Assembly: GCA_029378245.1 (NCBI GenBank)
Contig: JARKIF010000136.1
Span: 23,366-87,365, forward strand
Length of the DNA stretch: 64,000 nucleotides
Source: Roridomyces roridus
Lineage: Eukaryota > Basidiomycota > Agaricomycetes > Agaricales > Mycenaceae
Direction of reading: 5' to 3'
The stretch's first letter is position 1, and each line of letters begins with the position of its first letter. This document shows positions 1 through 10,818 of the stretch, piece after piece. The notes under the pieces were generated by a model. The model made no database searches. It saw only the letters and a list, made by a program, of their open reading frames with translations, and was not told the DNA's origin. The position numbers and the translations under genes were made by a program.

Positions 1-1069
1 TGTCTTCTTCCATCCCGTAAGAGGTGCTTGTCGGCGGGCCTCGTTAAGTTGATTGGAGTGTAGCAGAAAGATGGGGTAGAGGGTGATGAGGACACTGAGG
101 ACATAGATAGCTTGTTGCATGGCCAGCTCTGGAGGAAAGAAGAGCTCAAGAATAAGCCTCAGGTCCTTCACCGAAGCTACCATGATGGTAGAAAGACAGA
201 TGCAATAAGATCAACGGAAGTATATCAAATTGATTTACGGTGGTAGCACACGAAATAATAATGACAGCGAGGTTGGTAGTGGATAGCGGGTGGTGGAAGC
301 TGAAGGGGTGATCTATGCAGAGAGAATGAGCCCATGCTTGAGCCACAGCGACAAAATTTGAGAGAGATATAGACATACCTTTCTGAGACTATCCACATCC
401 ACATCGATGAGCCACGCAATCTACGCCTTGGGGGGCATGCACGACAGAAGGGGGAGATCTAGGGGCAGAGGACGAACTCGAACATAAGCCAAACGGACCA
501 GCTTTAGTAGAGATAGACGAACATTTGTGAAAAGCGCCCAACTTGATGAGCGCCAGACTCCGCATGGGACGCCGGCGCATTCTTGGGCTCAGCACCCTGG
601 CGAGTGTATGCACAAGAAGGGGCACGTCTAAGGGAAGCTATTGAGCCCATACATGAGCGGAACAGAAGAGATTCAAGTGAGATGAATGTACCTTGGTAAA
701 ATGATTCTTTTCCGAGGGGCTGGCGGATTTGACATGCAACCCCGGAACTTCCCCCGGAGCGACGCCTTGACGAGTGGAATCACGAGAAGGAGGACATGCG
801 AGGGAGTCTAACGAGGTCAGACACGAGTGAAACGGACAATATTTGACTGAAATGCACGTACTTTAGTCGAAGCTGGAAAGTGATGAGCTGGCAGATTCAT
901 CACGCAACGCCGGGGAGATCGCACACCCGAGGGCTCAGCAAGTCTATAGGCGGCAAAGATTGGACTCTGCTGCACAGAACAAGGTAAGGCATGAGGGAAA
1001 CGGACGAAAATTGAGGGAGACACACCTGTTTGAGTGAAGAGTGTGTCCGGCCATGTCTTTCCTCGGAAC
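1..1069 (-). other. Array of exon-like repeat units, fragment of unidentified gene
   Basis: Read on the minus strand, this stretch is a series of related units about 146-179 bp long. Each has an 80-116-nt exon-like block followed by a 54-66-nt intron-like block that opens with GTAC/GTAT/GTTC/GTGT and ends in TAG or CAG. Putative introns are 970-1025, 808-861, 638-691, 459-522 and 313-378. The intron blocks share a core resembling TCCGTTT-CTCATG, and exon starts share a C/T-rich stretch. Exon lengths are not all in the same phase, so I cannot assemble one protein; this may be a decayed or non-coding gene. After the last unit, a frame from about 171 runs to the left edge and encodes a hydrophobic segment (AIYVLSVLITLYPIF) that could be a membrane helix. 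The upstream end is cut by the LTR element at 1070. Confidence 0.4.
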
Positions 1070-1548
1070 TGTAACATATGCCAGCACTTGCCGATGTTTC
1101 CCCCTATGGTCTACAATTTTTCTGATAAGTTTCTATGATCTCCACTTGTAGGAATGATGGTTGATTTGACGGAAATAGCTATGCAATGTACTTGTATTTA
1201 CGTGTGAAGTAGATAGGATCAATCCATCTTACTCTTGACTTCCATATCGCCTTTGTGCTTGGTCCATTGACCCGAGCTCGGAGGCACCTTGGATACAAGA
1301 TAAGTGGTTCTTCAGCAATTGTTATTAACCAGCGGTTGTTTTCTAGCCACCCTACGCTTTGAGTAGACGTTCTGCTCGAGGTACAGCAAGGAGTGACTCA
1401 GGACGTTCCAGAGATTTCACTCTTTGCTGGTGTAGTTCACACCATTCGGACGGCGTCTTGGCTATCTTCGCTCGCCAGTGCTTCCCTCGGAGTCTCCCCA
1501 ACTAACTATATTTGTGGGCTATAGTTTGTATCACAAACGCGTCCTACA
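1070..1548 (+). repeat. 5' LTR of gag-only element
   Basis: First of two identical 479-bp direct repeats with TG...CA ends. It abuts the TSD GGAAC on its left. The downstream open frame extends back into the last bases of this LTR (to about 1506) without a stop. Confidence 0.9.
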
Positions 1549-1994
1549 AAGGTGGACACATTGGGAACTCCGACAACCTGGCTGGCGAATCTTCTAGTGG
1601 CTCTTGGAGGAGAGCAAGTCCTCCCCACATTTGGAGTGTACCACGGCAGCCGGCTTCCTCTCCGTCTCCTCCCTCTACGACGTCTACTACTCGACCAAAA
1701 TCAGCTCTACTTGACCCTCCTGTGGACCTTGGCAGTGGGACTCCTCATTCTGTGGTCTTTGCTCCCCATCCCCCTTCCAACTCTCCGTCCTACACTCCAT
1801 TTCAGCCGACACACAGGTTGGGGGGTCAGCGGGGAATTCTCTCTCAAGGCCCTTCCGTCGGGGCTTTGCCACGAGGCCTGTCAACGCCCCATCAACAATC
1901 TGTCAAGTCTCCGGGTTCTCAAGCTTCCGGTCCTTCCCTTCCCACCATCGTGGGCTTGACAGATCTACACACGACTTCCTCGACTCAGGGTATA

Positions 1995-4211
1995 ATGGAG
2001 CAACCGGACTATGCAAACTTGAAACGGCGGATGGATAACTTGTGGAATCAGTATGAGAAGCAGGATGAGAGTGTGGAGGATGCAACTATGTCGACATCTC
2101 AGTCTGCATTGATGCTGTCGATGAAAAAGCCGTTGGATCCCACGGAATACATGCAGTGGGAGGTTTCGGGCAATTATCGGGTTGCCCTCGAGCGGATTTT
2201 GTATCAACACGTGAATCGAACTGTCGGGGAACTGCAGTACTTTCTGGAAATGACAGCCAAATTGGTGCCAAACCGGTCTCGGTATTTTCATGTGGATCCC
2301 GAGAATGCTTTGCTCCCAATCCTGGGGGGCTGTGGAGATATACATCAGCTCACAGTTGTCTGGGAACTCCTTCGATCTCGACTTGAGTTGGGGCAGAAGT
2401 TTCTTCTGAAATACAAAAAGGAAATTGAGATGCCGGAAAGTATTGAGGTATTTTCACCGGTCTCAACCACTCAAAGTGTGACCGAAGGACTTCGGGAATT
2501 GGATTCAAATGAACAGAAGGCCAAACATATGTTGGCATACTACCCGCACCACAATGAATCATTTCACGGTGTGCGAGACAGTCTCGGAGTTGTAACGAGC
2601 AGCTGGAGCTCCCTTGATGATAGACTGCATGCTCAAGCTTCATCGGAAACTCCTGGGATCCAAGTAGAACAAGATCCCGACAACACCATGGGCACGAAAG
2701 GCAAAGGCAAATCTAATGTGGCTGATGAGAAGCACGATCCCTGGGAAGCTGCAAGTATTTCTCGGTATCATAGAACACCCTCTTTGGACACTTCACAGGA
2801 GTCAGTGCACTCTGATAATCGAAGTCGAGGGGAAGTCCTAGCGGATATCCCCGTAGCCTTTCAGCCCCGTTCATTTCCATCCGCCCTGTTGGGCTCAACC
2901 TCAAAATTCAAAGACCAGCATACTTTCTGGGTGAATATGGAAAGGAGGGATGCTAGAGTTGCAGCTGCTCCTACCACTCCAGTCCAGCCAGCTTCCTCTG
3001 ATCCCAATATTTTGAAGAGAATGGCAGTTGGCCCTATGAGCAGTGTCAGTGAACGGTATCGTCAGGAAACTGAGGGAGGATCCAGTTTCATACAGCAGAG
3101 AATTGGTCCTCCGTTGGCTCCACGTCCCTCCAATCCGTTCGAAACTTCCATTTGGACTTCTCCTCCACAGGATGTTGCTATTGTGAGAAGAGGCTTGCTG
3201 CCAAAATCCAGTGGCACCAGCGTACACTCTGAGGCCCATCATGCAGGACACGGCGGAGAAGAAAATCACGGCTTGGGAGGGGATCCCAATCCGGGAGGTG
3301 GACCTTCAGGAAATGGTGGAAGTGATCCGGATCCTGGGACTCCTAGAAGGGGAGGGCATCGACCTCCTGGTCCTCCAGGTGGTTCCGGCGGAGGACATGG
3401 TCCACCAGGCCCTCCTGATGGAGCCGGTGGAGGGCATGGTCCTCCAGGGCCTCCTGGTACCAACGCCAACGGAACAAAGGGACCACCAAATTTGGCATAT
3501 CTTCCAACTATTGATGTCAAATTGAAGCTTGGAGATTTACCGGCCTGGGATGGCAACCACGATACTGCCATCAAATATTTCACAGATGTGGCCGAAGTAG
3601 CATCATTGGGTGGCACAGTTCCACAGCTATTGGGGCATTGGTTGGGAGCTCGCCTCGTTGAGGAATCACCTGTTCAAGTCTGGTATAGCAGTTTACCCGG
3701 ACATCAGAAAGCACGGATGAAATCACACTGGATTGTTTTCCTTCAAGTGATCAAGGAGGAATGGCTTGGGCAGTTGTGGCAACGCAAAATGAACCAGGTC
3801 TATGAGTTGCAACGATTCCGGCAGAAGGGACATGAAACTGAGATGCCAAAGGCATATGTCAGCCGCCGAATCATGTATGTCCGCATGCTGATTGACACAG
3901 ATGACGGGGGGCCAAGAGAGGTCTACCATATTATGGAAAAAGCTCCTATCTCTTGGTCGCCTATTCTGTTGTTGGAAAGCATCCAATCAACTCCCGAGTT
4001 GTTGAAAAAAGTCATTGAGCATGAGGATGCATTGATCGAAGCATCCAGCCGTGACAGTGGGCAAGCTTTGACTACTGAAACACTGCTCCCAATGTTGCGC
4101 AGCCTCGGAATAAATGTCAGCGACAGCAACGCAAATCTGGTGCAGGAATCACACTTTGCCGGGAATTCCTCTGATAATCCTGAGCCAGAAGAGGGCAAGG
4201 ATATCATATAA
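1995..4211 (+). CDS. Gag-like protein of LTR retrotransposon
   Basis: The first in-frame ATG is at 1995 and gives 738 residues. The frame is open from 1506 inside the 5' LTR, adding about 160 Pro/Ser-rich codons, so translation may start upstream from a spliced leader or a non-AUG codon. From the ATG there is a helical N-terminal part, a low-complexity middle, a collagen-like PPGPPG stretch with three GHGPPGPP-type repeats (about nt 3350-3465), then a C-terminal globular region with W-rich helices (PAWDGNHDTAIKYF, QVIKEEWLGQLW) resembling retrotransposon gag capsid-like domains. There is no CCHC knuckle and no pol domain. The product would assemble particles that package the element RNA; that role is inferred from family and position, not shown. 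Confidence 0.7.
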   Translation: MEQPDYANLKRRMDNLWNQYEKQDESVEDATMSTSQSALMLSMKKPLDPTEYMQWEVSGNYRVALERILYQHVNRTVGELQYFLEMTAKLVPNRSRYFHVDPENALLPILGGCGDIHQLTVVWELLRSRLELGQKFLLKYKKEIEMPESIEVFSPVSTTQSVTEGLRELDSNEQKAKHMLAYYPHHNESFHGVRDSLGVVTSSWSSLDDRLHAQASSETPGIQVEQDPDNTMGTKGKGKSNVADEKHDPWEAASISRYHRTPSLDTSQESVHSDNRSRGEVLADIPVAFQPRSFPSALLGSTSKFKDQHTFWVNMERRDARVAAAPTTPVQPASSDPNILKRMAVGPMSSVSERYRQETEGGSSFIQQRIGPPLAPRPSNPFETSIWTSPPQDVAIVRRGLLPKSSGTSVHSEAHHAGHGGEENHGLGGDPNPGGGPSGNGGSDPDPGTPRRGGHRPPGPPGGSGGGHGPPGPPDGAGGGHGPPGPPGTNANGTKGPPNLAYLPTIDVKLKLGDLPAWDGNHDTAIKYFTDVAEVASLGGTVPQLLGHWLGARLVEESPVQVWYSSLPGHQKARMKSHWIVFLQVIKEEWLGQLWQRKMNQVYELQRFRQKGHETEMPKAYVSRRIMYVRMLIDTDDGGPREVYHIMEKAPISWSPILLLESIQSTPELLKKVIEHEDALIEASSRDSGQALTTETLLPMLRSLGINVSDSNANLVQESHFAGNSSDNPEPEEGKDII

Positions 4212-4223
4212 ACTGGGGGGCTC

Positions 4224-4702
4224 TGTAACATATGCCAGCACTTGCCGATGTTTCCCCCTATGGTCTACAATTTTTCTGATAAGTTTCTATGATCTCCACT
4301 TGTAGGAATGATGGTTGATTTGACGGAAATAGCTATGCAATGTACTTGTATTTACGTGTGAAGTAGATAGGATCAATCCATCTTACTCTTGACTTCCATA
4401 TCGCCTTTGTGCTTGGTCCATTGACCCGAGCTCGGAGGCACCTTGGATACAAGATAAGTGGTTCTTCAGCAATTGTTATTAACCAGCGGTTGTTTTCTAG
4501 CCACCCTACGCTTTGAGTAGACGTTCTGCTCGAGGTACAGCAAGGAGTGACTCAGGACGTTCCAGAGATTTCACTCTTTGCTGGTGTAGTTCACACCATT
4601 CGGACGGCGTCTTGGCTATCTTCGCTCGCCAGTGCTTCCCTCGGAGTCTCCCCAACTAACTATATTTGTGGGCTATAGTTTGTATCACAAACGCGTCCTA
4701 CA
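4224..4702 (+). repeat. 3' LTR of gag-only element
   Basis: Identical by eye to 1070-1548. It starts 12 bp after the gag stop codon and is followed by the second GGAAC target duplication at 4703-4707. Confidence 0.9.
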
Positions 4703-5294
4703 GGAACCTCTGTTTCAACTTCTCTGAAACGACTTGAGGCAGAGGTTAGTAGGAATCAACAAGAGGAATATAAGCACGCGCTTGGGGCGGCCCTCTCCAG
4801 GGGCTCCAATGCTAGTGCTCCAACTGAACTTGCAGAGAGGCAATTGACATGCCCGGGCTCCAATACGGCAAGAGACGATGATGTGGAGGAAGAGAGAGAG
4901 ATAGGTGCCGTGTCAGGCGGTGTCAGGCAGGCGCGAGAAGTACATGTACAGCCCGTCCCCTCCTTTCGGTGTAGCGCCACACGAACGATGGTTGGGGGTG
5001 TAGCGACCAGTGGCGTGCGCTGTACTCCAAATACGGCGTCTCCAGAACGATGAGGGTGCCAAGATGGACATGGGGAGGAAGAGAGAAGACGCCTTTGTTT
5101 GGCAATCAACAAACGCGTCTCCTCGGGCGACACCCGTGACGGGACGCGTCAAAAAAATACGGACGTCCGTGAATCTTGCACCACGCCTGATTCAGACTTC
5201 AATTCCTTTGACGAGCTCCAATTCAGAGTGGAATCTGTCTATATTCAAGGAGGAGTTAAATCCCTACATAGATAAGCTTGAAGCTACCTTCGCC
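4703..5294 (-). other. Gene remnant upstream of the LTR insertion, no confident CDS
   Basis: On the minus strand the frame at 5133-4756 is open (about 125 codons, Ser/Thr/Pro-rich) and is followed by an acceptor-like CTACTAAC...CTCAAG near 4745. The exon-like block after this acceptor contains the target site of the 1070-4702 element, so this region and 1-1069 were probably one locus before the insertion. I recognise no domain. Confidence 0.3.
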
Positions 5295-5634
5295 CTAGTC
5301 GGAGTCACTGCTGCTCGACTCGTCAGCGTCCAGGGTATCCGAGTCCATGACCTCCTTCAAGTTCTTCCCCTTGCTCTTCTTCTTTGGCTGCTCCTCCTCC
5401 TCCTCCTCCGAATCCACCTTCTTGGCGCGCTTGCATTTCTTTGACTTGGAAGACTCCTCCTCATCGCTCTCCTCCTTCTTGGATTTGCGCTTCTTCTTCT
5501 TCTTCTTTGAGTCCTCCTCACTCTCCTCATCGCTGCTCTTCCCCTTTGATTTCTTCTTCTTCTCCTCCGCCTTGTGTTTTTCCTCAACGGTGTTCTTGAA
5601 TATCCCATACTTCATGCTGGCATAATCCGACTCC
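5295..5634 (-). pseudogene. Severed 3' end of the copia-interrupted host gene
   Basis: This is the original C-terminus of the gene that starts at 12678. Read on the minus strand after the target duplication, it stays in the frame of the upstream exon and encodes a Lys/Glu/Ser-rich tail with long KKKKK, EEEE and SSSS runs, ending in SSSSDSD and a stop at 5295-5297. It is now separated from its promoter and first 512 codons by 5.2 kb of transposon, so it is unlikely to be expressed as part of that protein. Such acidic/basic low-complexity tails are common in nucleolar or chromatin proteins, but that role is only a guess. Confidence 0.75.
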
Positions 5635-5909
5635 TGTCAAAAGTTGATTATCATCCGCCCCGGGCCTTCACACCCGGCTTCTCCACTTCCTTACCCACGT
5701 CCACGCCATCGACACGTGTCCCTCAGTCTTTTGTCTCTTACGACGACTGAGGGGTACGTGCCTTTATCTCTTTCTTATGTATCTAGCATACTTACGAGTG
5801 TCTATGTAGTCTGCGCATTGCCGCGCTATCTAGGTACTTAATATATCAGTCTTTTGTCTCTTACGACGACTGAGGGTCTGCGCATTGCCGCGCTATCTAG
5901 CTTCTGACA
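5635..5909 (+). repeat. 5' LTR of copia element
   Basis: 275 bp, TG...CA ends. It contains an internal duplication: the block cagtcttttgtctcttac... and the block tctgcgcattgccgcg... each occur twice, and the first begins and ends with the inverted pentamer CAGTC/GACTG. Confidence 0.95.
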
Positions 5910-5921
5910 GGTTATGGGCCC
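5910..5921 (+). other. Primer binding site of copia element
   Basis: GGTTATGGGCCC lies directly after the 5' LTR. It is complementary to the anticodon stem-loop region of initiator tRNA-Met, the half-tRNA priming used by copia-type elements, rather than to a tRNA 3' end. Confidence 0.8.
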
Positions 5922-6053
5922 CGGTGCTTTCTAGCTGCCGGACTACCTCTCAAGCACCCTCAGGCTTTCAAGACTCAAGTGCTCCTCGCAGGACACACTA
6001 CTCCCTCTCCCCCACATCCTACACACCTACTCGCACTCTTATCGATAACTATC

Positions 6054-9000
6054 ATGGCTTCCCGTGATAAGGATCAGACGGCACTCCGCACCGCGCGTGA
6101 CTGGCCTGACTGGGAAATCCAGGTAGAGTCGGAGCTCCGCGAGAAGGGCTTATGGTCTGTTGTACAACATGGCCAACCCCCTGCTGCTGCTGCCACTGCC
6201 AGTACTGCTAGCACTACTCTCACAGTCCCGCTCCGTGACACCTTCGAGGAGAGGGACAGTCGTGCCCTTGGTCATATCCGTCTTCGTCTAGCCAAATCCC
6301 TCATCCCAAAGTACAAGACCCATACAGCTTCCAAAGCTCTGTGGGATGCTCTCAAAGGGGATTTTTCCAAAGCAAACAAAACAGAGATAGCTTTCAGCAC
6401 ACTTTTACAGCTGCAGAAGTTGAAACTTTGTTTGGAGGAGGGACAGGCTAATGTGACTCTAACGGTCATGGACAAGCACCTCGAGCGGTTCAGAAACATG
6501 CTCGACCGGCTTGACTCCCTTGGATACTCCTTGGATGCAGACTTGCAGCCTTTACAGCTTCTCCTCACTCTTCCAGACACTGTGACTTTCAAAGCTCTCA
6601 AATCCTCTATCACTGGCTCTGTAGCTGCTGGAGCCAAACTGGCTCTGGATGATGTTGAAATCAAGCTTCTAGCCCACGCAGATCCCATCGAGGAAAATTC
6701 TAGTGATTCAGACACCACCTCTGCTAAAGCCAATGCAGCCTCGGAACGTTACTGTGTGTTCCACAAATCAAACACACATAACACAGCCGATTGCCATGCT
6801 ATCAAGGCAGCAGAGAGGAATCGAAAGGAACAGGGCAAACAGAAGCGTGGGAAGAGCAAGGCTAAAGCCAGGGATGAGCAGGCTAATCCAGCAAATGATG
6901 GGGAATCAGATTCAGACAATGAAGCAAACATAGCTTATGTTTCCTCTGCTCTATACAAGAAGATTTCTGCTTATGTTGCGCGTGACTCAAATGGCCATCT
7001 TCAGGTCAAGGACTCTACTGGCCGCCGTTATGTTCTCATTGACTCTGGTGCTTCCTGCACAATGACTGGGAATGTGAAATACTTTGACATGTCCTCTCTA
7101 CGCCGTCTTGATCCTCCAAGAAATGTACGCCTTGGTGATAATTCTTCATGCGAAGCTATTGCAACAGGTACCATGCATCTATCCTGCAAAACCAAACGTG
7201 GAATGGTTGAACTTTCAATTGAAAATGCACTTTTGGTCCCAGCATTCACAGTTACTCTGATTTCAGTCCACCAACTGGCTGCAAAGAAACTTGGCTCTCA
7301 TTTTGTAGGAAACCACTGCACTGTTGAGCATGATGAGACCAAGGACATTGCCCTGGAAGCCACACATAAGCATGGTCTCTACCGTGTACAGTGTGAGCCC
7401 CTCGGAACTGACCCAAGGGCGCTGCATGCCATAGACATCAATGACTTGCATCGGAGATTAGGGCATACAAATTTCGAGAGCCTTCGTCATATGTTCCGAA
7501 GTCGTCAACTACCAGGAATCACTTCACTCACAGGGGTCCCAGAATTTTGCGAACCTTGTGCTTTGGGGAAAATGAAGAAATTGCCTTTTGAGCGTAGCAG
7601 AACTGTTGCACGTGGACCTCTAGATATTATTTCAACAGATGTCGGAGGACCTGTCAGTCCCCAAAGTGTGAACGGCTATCACTATTGGATTGTGATTGTG
7701 GACCACGCTACATCATTGCCTTGGGTTCTCTTTGCTCGCAAGAAGTCCCAAGTTTATAAAAAAACTCAAGGAGTGGCGTCACTTTGTAGAGCGGCATTTT
7801 CAAACACACATAGGACACTGGGAATTCTGTGCTGGATGGAACCGTTTCACTAGAACTGATGGTGGGGGCGAATTTACATCGAAAGAAATGGAGGATGATT
7901 TTCGTCAACGTGGTATCATACATGAAACCACTGCCCCATACACAGAAGAGCAGAACGGCATGGCTGAGCGAATGAATCAAACTCTTGTTACTCGCTCTAT
8001 TACCAATCTAGCTGCTTCCCATCTCCCACGAAAATATTGGGACCTTGCAATGTCTCATGCTGTCTACACTGTTGCTCGTTCTCCTGCCAGTGCACAGAAT
8101 GGGAAAACTCCCTATGAAAGTGCCTATGATCGTCCTGTGAATATCAATCACATGCATCCATTTGGTTGCCCAGCCTATCCTCTTGTCCCAAAGAAGAAAC
8201 GCAAAGGCAAATTTGCAAATCATGCCAAGCGTACCGTCTTCATTGCATATCATGAAGGAAAAGCCGCATATGATCTCTTGGATCTTGACAGCGGAAAAAT
8301 TATCACTGCTAGACATGTCAAATTCAATGAGAGCTCACCTGCTCCTCAGGAAGTTCAAGATCCCTCTGAACCACGCCTGCAGCATACAGCAGATTTCGAG
8401 ACCTTTGCCCAGGGTCTCAAACAAAGTAACACCCCTTACTTTGACACTGATGATTCTGATGAAATTGTCGAAATTCCTGTAGCTCCAGGAAATATACAAT
8501 CATCAATCTCAGTGGGGGTACCTCAGACTTCTTCCCCAGTGGGGGCTTCAGATTCTCAGTCCGTGAAACAGGAATCAATCTCTGCACCATCCGGGCCACC
8601 ATTGCGCCGAGTTGGTGGTGTACGACTTGATCCTCCACGCTCAGAAACTCATCCTAGACCACAACCTTCTCTGCCAGATGTCCCTCAGTTACTTCCCAGA
8701 CGTACAAGTCGAGAGCGCACTGCGGCTACTCACCCAAATGCCATCTATGAGCAAGCAGCTGCAAAGCCACAGCAACTTCGGTCCAAACCAGCATCAACCC
8801 CAGAACAGGAAACAGATGCTCAGTGTCCCTCTACTCCACCTCAGCCCCAACATCTTGAATTGATTGAGGAAGAGGACGGAACATATGTTGTGGTTGATCC
8901 TGAAGACATAGAGTTCTTTGCTGGCTTAGCTCGTGATGGTGTTGATTCCCACATCCCCAAAAGCTGGAATGAGGCGATGAATGGACCTGATGCAGATAAA

Positions 9001-10556
9001 TGGCAGGCTGGACTGGATGAAGAACTAGCGAGCTTCATCGCAAACAAAGTCTATGAATTGGTTTCCATTCCAGAAGGTGTCACCCCAATAACATCTAAGC
9101 CAGTGTTGAAAGTCAAATTCAATGCGGCTGGAGAGATTGAGCGCTACAAAGTTCGAATTGTTGCTCGAGGCTTCACTCAGCGTGCAGGCATAGATTACCA
9201 AGAGGTTTTTGCCCCTGTGGCAAATTTGGAATCTATTCGCATCATTTGTGCACTAGCAGCTAAGTATGACTTGGAGCTTGATCAAATGGATGTTTCAACC
9301 GCCTATCTCAACGGTGAGCTTGAAGAGGATGTCTACATGATGCCTCCATCCTGCGTCTCAATCACCTCGGGTTACTGCTGGAAGCTAAATCGTTCTGTAT
9401 ATGGTTTACACCAGTCTGGACGTGCCTGGAACCGGACTCTGGACAAAACTCTTCGCCAGATGAATTTTACTCGCTGTTCCTCTGAACCCTGCCTCTACGT
9501 CTACAAAGAAGGCAAACAGCTCTGCTTCCTAGTTGTCTACGTTGATGATCTCCTTCTTGCTGGTACTTCACGCCAGTTCATGGATCGTATCAAGGAGAAA
9601 CTCAGGCAATCATACAAAATGCGAGACTTGGGCCCTGCAAGGCAAATCCTGGGATTGAACATCCATCGGGATCGCAAGAAGCGTACACTTTCACTCTCTC
9701 AACACCAGTATATTGACTCTGTCTTGGCGCGATGTGGAATGTCTGACTGTGACCCCGTCAGAACACCTATGGCTACCAATACCAACACCTCTGAGACTGA
9801 CCCAGATAATGACCGCACAGTTACACACATGTCTTCCGTGCCGATGGTCCTGTCCTCTCATATCAAAGTGTGGTAGGCATGCTCATGTGGGCAATGCTTG
9901 GAACCCGTTCTGACCTTGCACATATCACTGGGATGGTTGGACGCTATAGTGCAAACCCAAAAGCTTGTCACTGGGCTCTTCTCAAACGTGCCCTGCGATA
10001 TCTCAAGGGCACACGAGACTGGGTTTTACACTACGACGGGTCTGCTGTTGGTTTAGACATGCATTTCCACGGCTATTCTGATGCTGACTGGAATGGAGAT
10101 TCAGATACATCCAAATCCACCTCTGGATTTGTGTTCATCTCCAACAACGGTGCCATCTCATGGTCCAGTCGACGCCAAAGCATGGTTGCCATGTCCTCCA
10201 CAGAGAGTGAATACATTGGTCTTGCAAATGCAGGTCAACATCTTGCATGGTTGCGCTCCTTCTTCGAGGAGATTGGACACAAGCAGGAAAATCCCACAGA
10301 ACTTCGCTGTGACAATCGAGCTGCTATCATCCTCACCAAGGATCCTCAATTCCGCGCTAGAACAAAGCATATTCAGCGCAAATATCACTATGTTCGCGAT
10401 GGTCTCGTCGCAACGGGTGAAGCAATTGTCTTGTGGTATCCCACAAATGAAATGGTGGCTGACATTTTCACCAAAGCACTTCCGCACGATAAACATATCA
10501 AATTCTGTCGTGCTATGGGGTTACGGCCGGGGTCGAGTGGGGGTGTCAAAAGTTGA
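6054..10556 (+). CDS. Copia gag-pol polyprotein (two frame breaks)
   Basis: The ATG at 6054 starts MASRDKDQ. Order seen: UBN2-type gag; zinc-knuckle variant C-x2-H-x4-H-x4-C near 6750; aspartic protease LIDSGAS near 7035; GAG-pre-integrase LHRRLGHTN near 7447; integrase core with DIISTDVGGP and TDGGGEF; RVT_2 reverse transcriptase with YVDDLLLAGT near 9538; RNase H with YSDADWNGD and STESEYIG. The frame changes in an A7 run at about 7758-7764 (within integrase) and again near 9838-9850 (between RT and RNase H), so this copy as written cannot make a full polyprotein. Both breaks are single-base and may be consensus errors. The stop codon (10554-10556) lies inside the 3' LTR. Confidence 0.9.
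10535..10543 (+). other. Polypurine tract of copia element
   Basis: GAGTGGGGG immediately precedes the 3' LTR, the expected position of the plus-strand primer. Confidence 0.7.
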
Positions 10557-10818
10557 TTATCATCCGCCCCGGGCCTTCACACCCGGCTTCTCCACTTCCT
10601 TACCCACGTCCACGCCATCGACACGTGTCCCTCAGTCTTTTGTCTCTTACGACGACTGAGGGGTACGTGCCTTTATCTCTTTCTTATGTATCTAGCATAC
10701 TTACGAGTGTCTATGTAGTCTGCGCATTGCCGCGCTATCTAGGTACTTAATATATCAGTCTTTTGTCTCTTACGACGACTGAGGGTCTGCGCATTGCCGC
10801 GCTATCTAGCTTCTGACA
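10544..10818 (+). repeat. 3' LTR of copia element
   Basis: 275 bp, identical by eye to 5635-5909. It is followed by the second ACTCC copy. It overlaps the last codons of the polyprotein. Confidence 0.95.

Larger units (their letters stand above)
1070..4702 (+). mobile_element. Non-autonomous LTR retrotransposon with gag-like frame only
   Basis: Two 479-bp direct repeats (1070-1548 and 4224-4702), each starting TG and ending CA, appear identical by eye. The 5-bp flank GGAAC is present on both sides (1065-1069 and 4703-4707), as expected of a target site duplication. The interior holds one long frame with no protease, integrase, reverse transcriptase or RNase H motifs, so the element must use enzymes from elsewhere. 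A G-rich tract (GGGGGG at 4215-4220) just before the 3' LTR fits a polypurine tract. I could not identify a convincing tRNA primer site after 1548. Identical LTRs indicate a recent insertion. Superfamily is unproven; a Ty3-like gag is the likelier source. Confidence 0.88.
5635..10818 (+). mobile_element. Ty1/copia LTR retrotransposon
   Basis: Identical 275-bp LTRs (TG...CA), a 5-bp target duplication ACTCC (5630-5634 and 10819-10823), a primer binding site, a polypurine tract and a gag-pol region in copia order (gag, protease, integrase, RT, RNase H) define a full-length element of 5184 bp. It is inserted antisense within an exon of the host gene at 12678-5295. Identical LTRs imply a recent insertion, although the coding region has two frame breaks. 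Confidence 0.97.

Noticed and set aside
1512..4211. Gag frame starting inside the 5' LTR at 1512
   Set aside because: The codon there is TTG, not ATG. The open frame is real, but the supported start is 1995; the upstream extension is mentioned in the annotation.
5295..5615. Stand-alone Lys/Glu/Ser-rich small gene starting at the ATG near 5615
   Set aside because: Its frame continues upstream to the copia target site and joins exactly with the exon at 10819-11043, so it is the severed C-terminus of the 12678 gene, not a separate gene.
5644..5841. Small proteins encoded inside both copia LTRs (65 codons)
   Set aside because: Identical because the LTRs are identical; no coding signature, and other frames are equally open. 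LTR DNA only.
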